Positions 29,001-37,861 of a stretch of 64,000 nt of DNA are shown one piece after another. The notes under the pieces were generated by a model. That model ran no database searches and was not told where the DNA came from. It saw only the letters and a list, made by a program, of their open reading frames with translations. The stretch is from Rheinheimera sp. 1928-s. Its GTDB lineage: Bacteria; Pseudomonadota; Gammaproteobacteria; Enterobacterales; Alteromonadaceae. The stretch is from assembly GCF_029269265.1 (NCBI RefSeq), contig NZ_JARIXP010000004.1, forward strand, positions 1 through 64,000, given 5' to 3'. The number at the start of each line of letters is the position of its first letter. Position 1 is the first letter of the stretch. The translations under genes were made by a program, and so were the position numbers.

Positions 29001-30079
29001 AACATCTGCGTTTAACATCGCTGGGACTGGCTTTGGTAGGTTTATTCGCCACAACCACAGTCTTTGCCAACAGCTGGTATGAAATTGAACTGATCGCTTT
29101 TAGCCGAAGCTCCAATAACAGTTTAAAAGAGCAGTTTGAAGCTCCTACAGCGGCGCTTAAAACCAGCAATGCGATGGATTTGATGCGTCCTTTAGTGCAA
29201 CCTACACTAGCTGATTTAATTAAAGCTATACCAGCCTGCACACCAGCACAGGCTGATCCAACCTTGTCAGCCCCGGCTCCTGCACAGCCAGTGTCTGCCA
29301 CTGTACAGCAGCAAATTCAGCAACTATTAACCGAACATCAGCAGAATAAACAGGAGCAGCCAAGCCTGGTTGCAGAAGATTCTCTCGATGTGCAGTTAGC
29401 ACCAGAGCCGGTAACAGCGTCTTTATTTCAGTTGAATATGCAGAATTGCCAGATGGAACAATGGGATATGGATGGTCAGTTAATAAGCCGGCCATTAAGT
29501 ACTGAAGAGTTGGCCTTGCAGTTGCCAGCGCCAGCGCAAATTCCTGCTACCTTTACTGGGGACGGAGTTGCCAAAGATACGGCTTACTTAGTAGGGCCAA
29601 ATGATTTACAGCTGAAAAATCTGGCGTATCAATTACAGCGTGAAGCGGGCAAACAACTGCTGGTGCATACAGCCTGGCGTCAGCCTCTGGTCTCAGGCCG
29701 TAACAGCCGCAGCCACTGGTATGCAGGCTCTTACCATGCGGATGAAAATACAGACGCAGGACAAACTGTTGATTTAATGCAGCAAGTGCAGCAACAACTG
29801 GCCGCAGTGCAACAAGGTCAGAGCAGCTTGCAACTTTGGTTTAGTCCGTGGCAATTTGATTCTTTAGTTCAGTTACGTTTAGGTCGCTTTATTCAGTTTG
29901 ATGGCACTTTTTACTTGCGCCAGAATGAGGATAACAACCAGCCGGCGCAACTTGCGATTAAACAAAGTGCCCGCTTAACCTTAGGTCAGATCCATTATCT
30001 GGATCATCCGCGATTAGGCGTGATTATTCAGGTAAAACGTTTTACTCCGCCAGAGTCAGCTGTGGCGGCAACACTTTAG
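28997..30079 (+). CDS. csiV: CsiV-family peptidoglycan-associated periplasmic protein
   Basis: A 360-residue exported protein with a signal peptide (about residues 1-24, ending TTVFA-NS) followed by WYEIELIAFSR, the start shared by CsiV-family proteins encoded next to mfd. In Vibrio cholerae CsiV helps survival during D-amino acid or antibiotic cell-wall stress by acting with the LpoA/PBP1a machinery. The middle is Ala/Gln/Pro-rich; the C-terminal half has the conserved block LVHTAWRQPLVSGRNSRSHW. The start overlaps the mfd stop (ATGA). The specific function here is inferred from family and context. Confidence 0.8.
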   Translation: MKHLRLTSLGLALVGLFATTTVFANSWYEIELIAFSRSSNNSLKEQFEAPTAALKTSNAMDLMRPLVQPTLADLIKAIPACTPAQADPTLSAPAPAQPVSATVQQQIQQLLTEHQQNKQEQPSLVAEDSLDVQLAPEPVTASLFQLNMQNCQMEQWDMDGQLISRPLSTEELALQLPAPAQIPATFTGDGVAKDTAYLVGPNDLQLKNLAYQLQREAGKQLLVHTAWRQPLVSGRNSRSHWYAGSYHADENTDAGQTVDLMQQVQQQLAAVQQGQSSLQLWFSPWQFDSLVQLRLGRFIQFDGTFYLRQNEDNNQPAQLAIKQSARLTLGQIHYLDHPRLGVIIQVKRFTPPESAVAATL

Positions 30080-30106
30080 ACATTAAAATAACACAAGGAA
30101 TCTGTT

Positions 30107-30358
30107 ATGAAAAAAATCGTGGTTTTGTTAGCGGCTCTGCTGTTCGTCGGAGCTTGTAGCAAACTGACTCAAGACAATTATGATCAGGTAAAAGCCGGTA
30201 TGACGTACCAGGAAGTGACGGATATTTTAGGTACTGCCACTCATTGTGACGAAGCAGTGGGCACCAAAAGTTGCCGCTGGGGTGATGATGAAAAAAATAT
30301 CAAAATCACCTTTTTAGCTGACCGTGCCACTGTTTTTTCTAATCAGGGCATTCAGTAA
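30107..30358 (+). CDS. Small DUF3862-like lipoprotein
   Basis: An 83-residue lipoprotein with signal peptide MKKIVVLLAALLFVG and lipobox VGAC (Cys17), followed by the SmpA/BLIP-like segment NYDQVKAGMTYQEVTDILGT and a CDEAVGTKSCRW disulfide-like pair. This is the DUF3862 pattern; the function is unknown. It sits 27 bp after csiV, has a good Shine-Dalgarno (AAGGA), and ends at a terminator, so it probably belongs to the mfd-csiV transcript. Confidence 0.8.
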   Translation: MKKIVVLLAALLFVGACSKLTQDNYDQVKAGMTYQEVTDILGTATHCDEAVGTKSCRWGDDEKNIKITFLADRATVFSNQGIQ

Positions 30359-30381
30359 TCATTGGTCGTCATCTTTCTCAA

Positions 30382-30408
30382 GGGGCGCTTTTATCGCCCC
30401 TTCTTCTT
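30382..30408 (+). terminator. Terminator after the DUF3862 lipoprotein
   Basis: GGGGCG / CGCCCC stem with a T-rich loop, followed by TTCTTCTT on the plus strand. Confidence 0.75.
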
Positions 30409-30423
30409 GCGTAAAACGCTCTG

Positions 30424-32166
30424 ATGTTTCAACTTCGGTCTTACCAACAACAAGCTGTGCAGTCTGTTCTTGTACATTTTCGCCAAAAGCAGGATGCAGC
30501 AGTGCTGGTATTACCCACTGGCGCAGGAAAGAGCTTAGTCATAGCAGAACTGGCGCGCTTGGCCCGTGGCCGGGTGCTGGTACTGGCTCATGTCAAAGAG
30601 CTGGTGGAGCAAAATCATGCCAAATACCAAAGTTATAGCTTAGAGGCCGCTATTTTTTCGGCCAGTTTAGGCCGTAAAGAAACCGCGGCTAAAGTGGTGT
30701 TTGCCTCTGTGCAGTCGGTAGCTCGCAATCTGGATGAATTTACTGAGCAGTACAGCTTATTGGTCATTGACGAATGCCATCGTGTCGGCGATGACGAAGA
30801 CAGCAGCTACTTAAAAGTCATTCGCGCTTTACAGGCCCAAAACCCAGACTTAAAAGTACTGGGCTTAACGGCCACCCCCTACCGCTTAGGTTCTGGCTGG
30901 ATTTATCAGTATCACAGTCGAGGTCTTATCCGCACTACTGAACCGCGTTTTTTTAAATACTGTATTTTCGATTTACCTATCCGCTTTTTATTGGGTGAAG
31001 GTTATTTAACGCCTGCCGTGCTGATGGATGCTCCAGTGTTGAGCTATGACTTCGCGGGTTTAAAACCCACAGCCAGTGGCTACTTTAAAGAAGCGGATCT
31101 GGATTTACGCATCAACCAGCAACAACGTGCCACGCCCCAAATTATTCAGCAAGTGATACAACAAGCCCAAAGTCGGCAGGGCGTGATGATTTTTGCCGCG
31201 ACCACAGCCCATGCCCGCGAAATTTTGGGTTATTTACCAGCCGGCCACACTGCACTGATTTTAGGCGATACTCCCCAAAAAGAACGGGATGCGCTGATCC
31301 ATAGTTTTAAACAAAAGCAGCTGAAGTATCTGGTCAATGTGGCGGTATTAACCACAGGTTTTGATGCCCCTCATATCGATTTAATTGCTATTTTGCGTCC
31401 CACAGAATCTGTCACCTTGTATCAGCAAATTGTTGGCCGTGGCCTGCGCTTAAGCCCGGGTAAAACCGATTGTCTGGTGCTGGATTATGCAGGCAACAGA
31501 TTTAATCTGGAGCAACCTGATATAGGTGAATTGCGGCCTGAACCTGGCACTGAACTGGTTACTATCCCCTGCCCACTCTGTGGTTTTTTTAATAATTTCT
31601 GGGGCAAAACTGACGACAGAGGCTTAGTACTGGAGCATTACGGCCGCCGCTGTCAGGGCTATAAAGAGGACGAACAAGGAAAGCCTCATGCCTGCGGTTA
31701 TCGTTTCAAAGCCAAGTTTTGCCCGGACTGTGGTGCAGAAAATGATATAGCAGCCCGCCACTGTGGTGACTGTGGTTTGGTATTGGTTGATCCGGATAAG
31801 AAGCTAAAAGAAGCCTTAAGTTTAAAAGATGCGCTGGTGCTTTATGTCACCAGGATGCAACTGCAAAGTCATCAGAGTAAAGAAGGGAAAAGCTCACTTA
31901 AGGTCAGCTATTTTTCAGCTGATGGCGCAGAAATAGCTGAATACTGGAGCTTGCAAACCAAAGCTCAAAAACAAAAGTTTTTAAATTTATTTGTGCCCCC
32001 TCATCTGGTAGACAGGCACAGGCCATTTGTTGACGCGACAGTGCACAAAGTGCTGCAACAGGCACACAGATTTCAGCCGCCAGGGGCCATCATAGCCCGC
32101 AAAGACGGTCGTTTTTGGCAAATCCGTGACAAGTTGTTTCAAATTCAGGATAAAGACGCAGAATAA
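30424..32166 (+). CDS. radD: RadD-like superfamily 2 helicase
   Basis: A 580-residue protein closely matching E. coli RadD (YejH), an ATPase that helps RecA-dependent double-strand-break repair. Motifs: Q-motif region LRSYQQQAV, Walker A LPTGAGKSLVIAELARLARG, DEAH-box variant VIDECHRVGDDE, LGLTATPYRLGSGW and motif VI QIVGRGLRLSPGKTD. A C-terminal zinc-finger region follows, with CPLCGF, CGYRFKAKFCPDCGAEND and HCGDCG. The gene stands alone, 15 bp beyond the upstream terminator. Confidence 0.95.
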   Translation: MFQLRSYQQQAVQSVLVHFRQKQDAAVLVLPTGAGKSLVIAELARLARGRVLVLAHVKELVEQNHAKYQSYSLEAAIFSASLGRKETAAKVVFASVQSVARNLDEFTEQYSLLVIDECHRVGDDEDSSYLKVIRALQAQNPDLKVLGLTATPYRLGSGWIYQYHSRGLIRTTEPRFFKYCIFDLPIRFLLGEGYLTPAVLMDAPVLSYDFAGLKPTASGYFKEADLDLRINQQQRATPQIIQQVIQQAQSRQGVMIFAATTAHAREILGYLPAGHTALILGDTPQKERDALIHSFKQKQLKYLVNVAVLTTGFDAPHIDLIAILRPTESVTLYQQIVGRGLRLSPGKTDCLVLDYAGNRFNLEQPDIGELRPEPGTELVTIPCPLCGFFNNFWGKTDDRGLVLEHYGRRCQGYKEDEQGKPHACGYRFKAKFCPDCGAENDIAARHCGDCGLVLVDPDKKLKEALSLKDALVLYVTRMQLQSHQSKEGKSSLKVSYFSADGAEIAEYWSLQTKAQKQKFLNLFVPPHLVDRHRPFVDATVHKVLQQAHRFQPPGAIIARKDGRFWQIRDKLFQIQDKDAE

Positions 32167-32318
32167 TTCCCAGCATCTGGACAAAATGAAAAATTCTTTT
32201 GTTTTGCTACTGGGCAAAGGCAATGGAATTCGCTAATAATCAGAGCGTCCGTCTATGAATTAAATAACAAGACAGCACAAACAGATAGTTCTTTTTTATT
32301 GTCACAAGGTTGCAGTTT

Positions 32319-33161
32319 ATGTCAAACGAAAACGCGTTATTAAGCTTGCTGGTCGAAAAAATTCAAAGTGATACCTTGGTGCTGCCAAGTCTTCCTGAAA
32401 TTGCTTTACGTATCCGCAAAATGGCAGAAGACCCAAATGTAAATTTAAATCAGATGGCGGATATTATTTCTCACGATCCGGCCATGTCCGCTCGTATGAT
32501 GAAAATTGCCAACAGCGCCTTTTTAGGCCGTTCAGTGCATGTCAGTTCTTTACACCAGGCCGTTACCCGCATTGGCCTGCGTTATATCAAAAACATTGCA
32601 ACAGCTATGGCGGTGGAACAGTTATTTGTCTCTCACTCCAGCCTGATTAAAGACATGATGGGCAAAGTATGGCAAGACACGCTGGAAGTGGCCTCAGTGG
32701 CTCTGGCGGCGATGCAGTTGTATAACCGTAATTTAAAATCCAGCCCTGTTAATTTTGACACCATGACTTTGGCTGGTTTAATTCATAATATTGGTGCTTT
32801 GCCTATTCTGACTGAAGCAGAAAAACATCTGGAACAGTTTGGTGACAAAGACTTTATCGCTGGCTGTATCACGGATTTGGCTGGTGGCATAGGTGGCAGT
32901 ATTTTACGTAAATGGGAATTTCCGGATGAACTAGTCGAAGTGGCTGAGCTGTGGAATACCAAATTGCCTCACACAGATAAAGCCAATTACCTGGATTTTA
33001 TTCGTATCGCCACTATTCAAAAAGGTTTTGCCAAAGATAAAACCGAAGCTCGTATTGCGTTAAAACCTTTTGCTGACAGAGGGTTAATTACAGGTGTAGA
33101 TTTCTTCCGCTCTCCTGAGTTTGTGGTTATTTATCAGGATATGAAACAGCTGTTTGTCTGA
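32319..33161 (+). CDS. HDOD-domain signalling protein
   Basis: A 280-residue protein made of one HDOD domain (LPSLPEIALRIRKMAEDPN, ISHDPAMSARMMKIANSAF, VTRIGLRYIKNIATAMAVEQLF). The catalytic HD residues are not preserved, so it is probably a protein-interaction or signalling module rather than a phosphohydrolase; HDOD proteins regulate motility, stress or c-di-GMP signalling in related bacteria. I start at the ATG at 32319, with AAGG nine bases upstream; an in-frame TTG three codons earlier is less likely. Ends at a strong terminator convergent with lysC. Confidence 0.88.
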   Translation: MSNENALLSLLVEKIQSDTLVLPSLPEIALRIRKMAEDPNVNLNQMADIISHDPAMSARMMKIANSAFLGRSVHVSSLHQAVTRIGLRYIKNIATAMAVEQLFVSHSSLIKDMMGKVWQDTLEVASVALAAMQLYNRNLKSSPVNFDTMTLAGLIHNIGALPILTEAEKHLEQFGDKDFIAGCITDLAGGIGGSILRKWEFPDELVEVAELWNTKLPHTDKANYLDFIRIATIQKGFAKDKTEARIALKPFADRGLITGVDFFRSPEFVVIYQDMKQLFV

Positions 33162-33169
33162 TTGAAACT

Positions 33170-33204
33170 GGTGTCAGAGCCTTAAGCTCTGACACCTTTT
33201 TTTT
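33170..33204 (+). terminator. Terminator of the HDOD gene, REP-like core
   Basis: Perfect 11-bp stem GGTGTCAGAGC / GCTCTGACACC, loop CTTAA, followed by eight T. The GTCAGAGC core is shared with the palindromes at 13342 and 47288. It lies between convergent genes and its T-tract touches the lysC stop codon. Confidence 0.9.
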
Positions 33205-34549
33205 AATTAAATAACTTCTGGTGTAACTCTTTCACCACAGCAGCAGCTGACGCATCCTGAACTAAAAAGCACAGGTTGTGGCGCGAAGCCCCGTGACAAA
33301 TCAGTCGCATATTAATTTGCTCCAGAGCGCTAAACAGCTCACCCGTCACCCCTTTGGTGCTGTGCAGATGATTGCCTATCACAGCAACCAGACTTAAGCC
33401 CTGCTCGACTGACACTTCACAGAAACTTTTCAGCTCGTCAATCGCTGGTTCTATCGCCGAATTAAAAGCGCTGCCTGCAGATTCGTCCAAGGTTAAAGCC
33501 ACAGAAATTTCTGAGGTAGTGACTAAATCCACTGATATTTGATGACGACTTAGAATGTCAAAAACCCGGGCTAAAAAACCTGCTGCATGTAACATCGCCG
33601 GGCTTTTTACCGTGATCAGAGTCTGGGATTTACGCAAAGCAATGGCACGATAAGCAGGTTTGTGCTCGACCGTTTTAGCAATCCAGGTACCGCCCGCTTC
33701 TGGTTCGCGGCTTGAACCGACAAAAACTTTGATATTGCGGCGCATAGCCGGAATTAAGGTGGCAGGGTGCAATACTTTAGCGCCAAAAGTAGCCATTTCA
33801 GCCGCTTCATCGAAACTGATTTCATTAATACAACGGGCATCAGAGGTCAAACGTGGGTCTGTGGTGAAGATACCCACTACATCTGTCCAAATTTGCACAG
33901 TAGCAGCATTTAAAGCTTCACCCAATAAAGCTGCACTATAGTCTGAACCGCCCCGGCCTAAGGTCGTGGTTTGTCCGGCTTCATCTGCACCAATAAAACC
34001 TTGAGTGACAACAATATTTTCACGCAGTAAAGGCAATAAATGAGTGTGTGCCAAATCAGCAACAACATCGATTTGTGGTTCACCTTTACCAAAGCGGCTG
34101 TCGGTGCGAAGCACGCGACGCACATCAAAACACTGGGCAGCAGCGCCACGTTCCACTAACACCTGAGTAAATAACACTGAACTTAAACGTTCACCAAAAG
34201 ACTGGATCAGATCTTTGTGCGCGCCGGAATAAACAGCCCCCCCAGTTTCAATCAGGTTACGTAAATCAGCAAGCAAGGTGTTGATTTGAGCGGCCACAGC
34301 TTCAGGCTGTTGCAGAACATTCAGCACAGCCAAAGTAATACGCTCTATGCCTTCAAAGGATGCATAGCGGGCCTGTACTTCAGTTTGTTTAGTGATATCG
34401 ACCAATAAATTGGTCACGCCTGAACTGGCACTGACAGCGACCAGACGGATACTAGGATCGGCTAACACAATATCAGCACAACGGGACATAGCCTGAAAAT
34501 CGGCCACTGAGGTTCCGCCAAATTTGGCGACAATAAGTTGATTAGACAT
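33203..34549 (-). CDS. lysC: Lysine-sensitive aspartate kinase III
   Basis: Phosphorylates aspartate, the first step to lysine, threonine, methionine and diaminopimelate. The 448-residue monofunctional enzyme resembles E. coli LysC: KFGGTSVADFQAMSRCADIVL at the N-terminus, GRGGSDYSAALLGEALNA, and WTDVVGIFTTDPR in the kinase domain. Two ACT domains lie after residue about 300 (SPAMLHAAGFLARVFDILSRH). The start ATG has a GGAGAG Shine-Dalgarno six bases upstream that is buried in a hairpin. A lysine riboswitch lies upstream, so expression should fall when lysine is plentiful. Confidence 0.97.
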   Translation of the reverse strand: MSNQLIVAKFGGTSVADFQAMSRCADIVLADPSIRLVAVSASSGVTNLLVDITKQTEVQARYASFEGIERITLAVLNVLQQPEAVAAQINTLLADLRNLIETGGAVYSGAHKDLIQSFGERLSSVLFTQVLVERGAAAQCFDVRRVLRTDSRFGKGEPQIDVVADLAHTHLLPLLRENIVVTQGFIGADEAGQTTTLGRGGSDYSAALLGEALNAATVQIWTDVVGIFTTDPRLTSDARCINEISFDEAAEMATFGAKVLHPATLIPAMRRNIKVFVGSSREPEAGGTWIAKTVEHKPAYRAIALRKSQTLITVKSPAMLHAAGFLARVFDILSRHQISVDLVTTSEISVALTLDESAGSAFNSAIEPAIDELKSFCEVSVEQGLSLVAVIGNHLHSTKGVTGELFSALEQINMRLICHGASRHNLCFLVQDASAAAVVKELHQKLFN

Positions 34550-34555
34550 TCGAGT

Positions 34556-34585
34556 CTCTCCTTATCAATAAGTCATAAGGCAGAG
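34556..34585 (-). promoter_or_regulatory. Hairpin sequestering the lysC Shine-Dalgarno
   Basis: On the minus strand CTCT-G-CCTTAT pairs with ATAAGGAGAG (10 bp, one bulged G, nine-base loop), and the 3' arm is exactly the lysC Shine-Dalgarno. It is a natural OFF structure for translational control by the upstream riboswitch. Confidence 0.7.
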
Positions 34586-34684
34586 CATGGCATTTGCAGG
34601 CAGTAAATAAAGTTGTGGTGCAGGCACTATGCTGCAGACAACTGATCACAGACACACAAAGGCCAGAAGCTCTCCACCACAAAA

Positions 34685-34830
34685 AACAGGTGACAGTCGT
34701 AAGGATTCAGCCTTAACAACCGGACTATCTGCCGCTACAGCATCTGGTCCTCGGCGTTAATCCCCCTCAAACATCCTGCGGCTTGTAGCAGCCTGAGATG
34801 TTCTACCTGGTTAACGCTCCTCTTCTGGTC
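34685..34830 (-). promoter_or_regulatory. Lysine riboswitch (L box) aptamer of lysC
   Basis: The minus strand has the conserved L-box series in order: CCAGAAGAGGAGCGTTAACC with the AGGTA internal loop, TGAGGGGG, ACGCCGAGG, AAGGCTGAATCCTTA and TGTCACC. These match the E. coli lysC leader closely, including the downstream GTGGTGGAG and CTTCTGG segments (34663-34680) of the expression platform. The aptamer binds L-lysine and represses lysC. The 5' end of the conserved region touches a 127-bp repeat, so the promoter must lie in or beyond the repeat. Confidence 0.92.
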
Positions 34831-35119
34831 TATACCCGTCGTTCTTGAAACTGCAGCTTTGTTGACTGCGTGCACTCGCCCCAGTCACATAGGACTACTA
34901 TGCTCCTGGGGTCTCACGCACTTGTCGTCGCGCTGCAACTCCAATTACTTAGGGTATACTCCCCGTCGTTCTTGAAGCTGCAGCTTTGTTGACTGCGTGC
35001 CCTCGCCCCAGTCACATAGGACTACTATGCTCCTGGCGTCTCACGCACTTGTCGTCGCGCTGCAACTCCAATTACTTAGGGTATACTCCCCGTCGTTCTT
35101 GAATACGGGCGGGGGTATA
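34831..35119. repeat. Two 127-bp tandem repeats plus partial third copy
   Basis: Copies at 34838-34964 and 34965-35091 differ at only three positions. A third copy starts at 35092 and holds 12 bases (GTCGTTCTTGAA) before diverging; a fragment TCACATAGGA at 35125 may be its remnant. Each unit folds as a long imperfect hairpin: GCAGC...GCTGC outer arms and a CATAG-GACTA-CTATG tip (34888-34902 and 35015-35029). The block is bounded by TATACCC (34831) and GGGTATA (to 35119). No ORF of note is present. It looks like a dispersed, structured intergenic repeat. Confidence 0.85.
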
Positions 35120-35200
35120 TCACAATCACATAGGATTGACGGCGCAGAGCTTAAGTGACTTTTTTACAAAAGGCAACAGCCGTTTAGCCGTCTTTTTAGA

Positions 35201-35226
35201 AAAACTGTAATTTAGTTACAGTTTTT
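35201..35226 (-). terminator. Terminator of nhaD
   Basis: Perfect stem AAAACTGTAA / TTACAGTTTT five bases beyond the nhaD stop; on the minus strand it runs into a T-rich tract. The symmetric A/T flanks could allow bidirectional action. Confidence 0.8.
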
Positions 35227-35231
35227 CATCC

Positions 35232-36479
35232 TTAAGCCAAAGCAAACTGGCCAATAAAATACACCCCTACATAACCCAGACTGTAGCAGCCCAGCAGGTA
35301 ACCTGCCATTTTGAAGTAAGTGCCAAAGGTCAGTTCTTTGACTTTACTCATGGCAATAATACCGGCCGCAGAACCTATGATCAGAATAGAACCACCTACC
35401 CCAGTGGCGTACGTTAAAGTCAGCCATTCTGCTGTCGTCATGGTTAAATCTGCTTTTAACAAAGCCGCAGTTAAAGGCACGTTGTCGATCATCGCAGACA
35501 AAATACCCATCAGGTAGTTGGCTTGCACTGGCTCTAAATACTGATACAAATGCGTAATATTGGTCAGCACACCAATTTCTTTCAGAATACCAACCAGCAG
35601 CAAAACCCCTAAGAAAAACAACAAGGTGTCAAACTCCACCTCACGGATGTAATGCAGAATATTTACACCTGTCTTTTTACGCAGCAGGTACTGAGCCGCT
35701 AAGAACATCACGCCTAAACCAAACAGGAATGTCAGTACAGGCGGGATCTGGAACAGAATGTTAAACAACAGTGTAGAGCCTATAGTCGCTGCAAAAATAC
35801 CTGCAATAATCACATCGGCTTTTTCTATTGGCTTAGGGGATTTCTCCAGCACAATACGACCTGTCATTTTGCGTGACAACAGAATTGCCAATACAGCGAC
35901 GGCAAATAACGAAGGAAGAATTAACAATAACAAATTCGTGATGGTCACTTTGCCCGCTAAAAATAACATCAGGGTGGTCACATCACCTGTGATCAACGAC
36001 ACGCCACCGCTATTGACAGCAAAAATAATCAAGGTGGCGTATTGAATACGTTTTTTCACTTCCAGTTTAATACTGCTGATGACGGCGATAGACACTAGCG
36101 TCGCAGTCACGTTGTCGGCAAATGACGAGAAAATAAAAGCAAAGACTGCAATGATAAACATCAAACGACGTTCAGACAGCTCGGCAGGCAATAAACGCTG
36201 CACAATTTGAGAGATAAAGCCTTTGCTATTGAGATAAGCGACAAAAGTCATAGTTGACATCAAAAACAACCACAAAGTAGCTATTTCTAATAAGTTATGA
36301 TTCAACTGCTCACTGATTTCGCTACTTGTAGCGCCGTGCATTGGAAAAATAAAAGCGAGGATCCAGCAAAGAGTACCGAAAAAAAGTGTCGTTTTTGCCT
36401 TGTTTACGTGGATAATATCCTCTATAACGATCATCACAAAGGCGATTGCCACCAGAGCCAAAATTACTGCGCTTACCAT
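35232..36479 (-). CDS. nhaD: Na+/H+ antiporter NhaD
   Basis: An IT-superfamily antiporter of 415 residues with about 11-13 transmembrane helices, exporting Na+ (and Li+) at alkaline pH. Recognised by VSIAVISSIKLEVKKRIQYA, FSSFADNVTATLVS and INSGGVS-like IFAVNSGGVSLITGDVTTLM. The C-terminal block MIDNVPLTAALLKADL repeats the DN motif of the first half, as expected for inverted structural repeats. The family is typical of marine and halotolerant gammaproteobacteria. It is a single gene with its own terminator. Confidence 0.93.
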   Translation of the reverse strand: MVSAVILALVAIAFVMIVIEDIIHVNKAKTTLFFGTLCWILAFIFPMHGATSSEISEQLNHNLLEIATLWLFLMSTMTFVAYLNSKGFISQIVQRLLPAELSERRLMFIIAVFAFIFSSFADNVTATLVSIAVISSIKLEVKKRIQYATLIIFAVNSGGVSLITGDVTTLMLFLAGKVTITNLLLLILPSLFAVAVLAILLSRKMTGRIVLEKSPKPIEKADVIIAGIFAATIGSTLLFNILFQIPPVLTFLFGLGVMFLAAQYLLRKKTGVNILHYIREVEFDTLLFFLGVLLLVGILKEIGVLTNITHLYQYLEPVQANYLMGILSAMIDNVPLTAALLKADLTMTTAEWLTLTYATGVGGSILIIGSAAGIIAMSKVKELTFGTYFKMAGYLLGCYSLGYVGVYFIGQFALA

Positions 36480-36616
36480 GATGTAGTACCAGCTTAATTG
36501 TTGTGGAAAAGGAAGGAATTTGCGGGGCGGTATTCTACCAGCCCAGACAAGATGCCACTACCCTACCAAAGTCACATTTGTGAAATATTTATGATACGTA
36601 TGAAAAGAAAGGACAA

Positions 36617-37861
36617 ATGATAGCGCCACGTAAAATTATCCGCTGCTTAGATGAGCATTGGACTGTCATTGAGCAGTTGGTCGAACGAAGTGCCAGCGGC
36701 AACTTCAGTTTTCAGGATGTACAACATCTGATCCTGCGCCATAACAATGGCCTGAGCAGTGAACAGGTGTTCCGTGAAGCCCAGCGTTTTTTGCAACTTG
36801 AAATTCTGATCCCTTTGGCTAAATCCAGCCAACTGGAGCTGAATCGTTCTGTGCTGGAATTTGCCCAGCAGTTAATGCAGGAACAGCAGCTTGGGTTAGC
36901 GACTGATATTGAAAGTCGTATCATGGAGCTAAAACGTTTATCAGAACGTATGCAGGAGGCGGCTCAAAGCCGTGACAGCAGCGAACTGCGTCGCTTCTCA
37001 CGGGTGATGGACGAACGTATTCGTGAAGTACTGAAGCACTTTGGTCACAATGAAAGCGCCATTTTATCGCTTGTCGAACGCGCTAAAGCAGACGAAGGCA
37101 AGCTCAGCCTGGCCAGGCGTTATGCCGCTGTGATGGATGCTTTTGATGACTATATAGACCCAGTATTAGCGTTGGTCGACATCAACGGCCCTTTCCAGAA
37201 AACCGTTTCTGATGTGGAAGCTATGCTCAGTGAGTTACTGCAGATCATCGAAGTGACTGGCACGCTGAATACCGAAAAAGAGACGCTTATTCAGCTGCGC
37301 ACCCGCTTGATTGAAATGAACCAGGTAGGCCGTGAGAGTTTAAGCCGTTGTGCTGATTTACTGATGCCACTGAGGGATGAGCTGCGCCGTAATACTTTGC
37401 TGTCCCGTAACGCCAGCTTCTTATTGGGTCAGATGCGTAAAAAAGGCATAGATCTGACGCTGGAACCTTTAGTGCCAACCATCAGCTCCGACAGTCAGCG
37501 TTTCTCTTTAGGTTCAGCCAATCAAATCACCAGCTATATGGCTGAGCTTTGTCAGTACGAACACGATGCCTATCAGTTACCAGAAGAGATTTTGAGCAAC
37601 CACAGTATGCTGATGCAGGTGCCAGAGCTAAAAGACGTGGTCCACAAAGCCAAAGCGCTGAAAAAACTGCCGGATTTAAGTCGCTGGCTGGCCGACAGTT
37701 ACCCTGAATTACCAGTAGATGAGCTGCTTTTCCTCTATCAGGAGCTATCACGCTCGGATGAGCTGACACTGCAGCACAGCGAACACAATACAGAATTGAC
37801 ACTCAATGGTTATAAGCTGACCTTACACCCTTTTCAAAGCAGCGAAGCCGGGACTTTATAA
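36617..37861 (+). CDS. Putative kleisin-like subunit of an SMC complex (MukF/MksF/JetA-like)
   Basis: A 414-residue, largely alpha-helical, charged cytoplasmic protein, first of three contiguous genes. The N-terminal ~100 residues look like a winged-helix domain (DEHWTVIEQLVERSASGNFSFQDVQHL). Then come long helices with coiled-coil character (residues about 100-170 and 200-290) and a C-terminal alpha/beta segment ending LTLNGYKLTLHP, where a kleisin contacts an ATPase head. I recognise no signature motif; the kleisin call rests on size, architecture and order before an MksE-like gene and an SMC-like ATPase. The stop codon abuts the next start (TAAATG). Confidence 0.6.
   Translation: MIAPRKIIRCLDEHWTVIEQLVERSASGNFSFQDVQHLILRHNNGLSSEQVFREAQRFLQLEILIPLAKSSQLELNRSVLEFAQQLMQEQQLGLATDIESRIMELKRLSERMQEAAQSRDSSELRRFSRVMDERIREVLKHFGHNESAILSLVERAKADEGKLSLARRYAAVMDAFDDYIDPVLALVDINGPFQKTVSDVEAMLSELLQIIEVTGTLNTEKETLIQLRTRLIEMNQVGRESLSRCADLLMPLRDELRRNTLLSRNASFLLGQMRKKGIDLTLEPLVPTISSDSQRFSLGSANQITSYMAELCQYEHDAYQLPEEILSNHSMLMQVPELKDVVHKAKALKKLPDLSRWLADSYPELPVDELLFLYQELSRSDELTLQHSEHNTELTLNGYKLTLHPFQSSEAGTL

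Noticed and set aside
34838-35103. CRISPR-like array suggested by tandem repeats upstream of lysC
   Set aside because: The period is 127 bp with no unique spacers, only two full copies, and no cas genes nearby.
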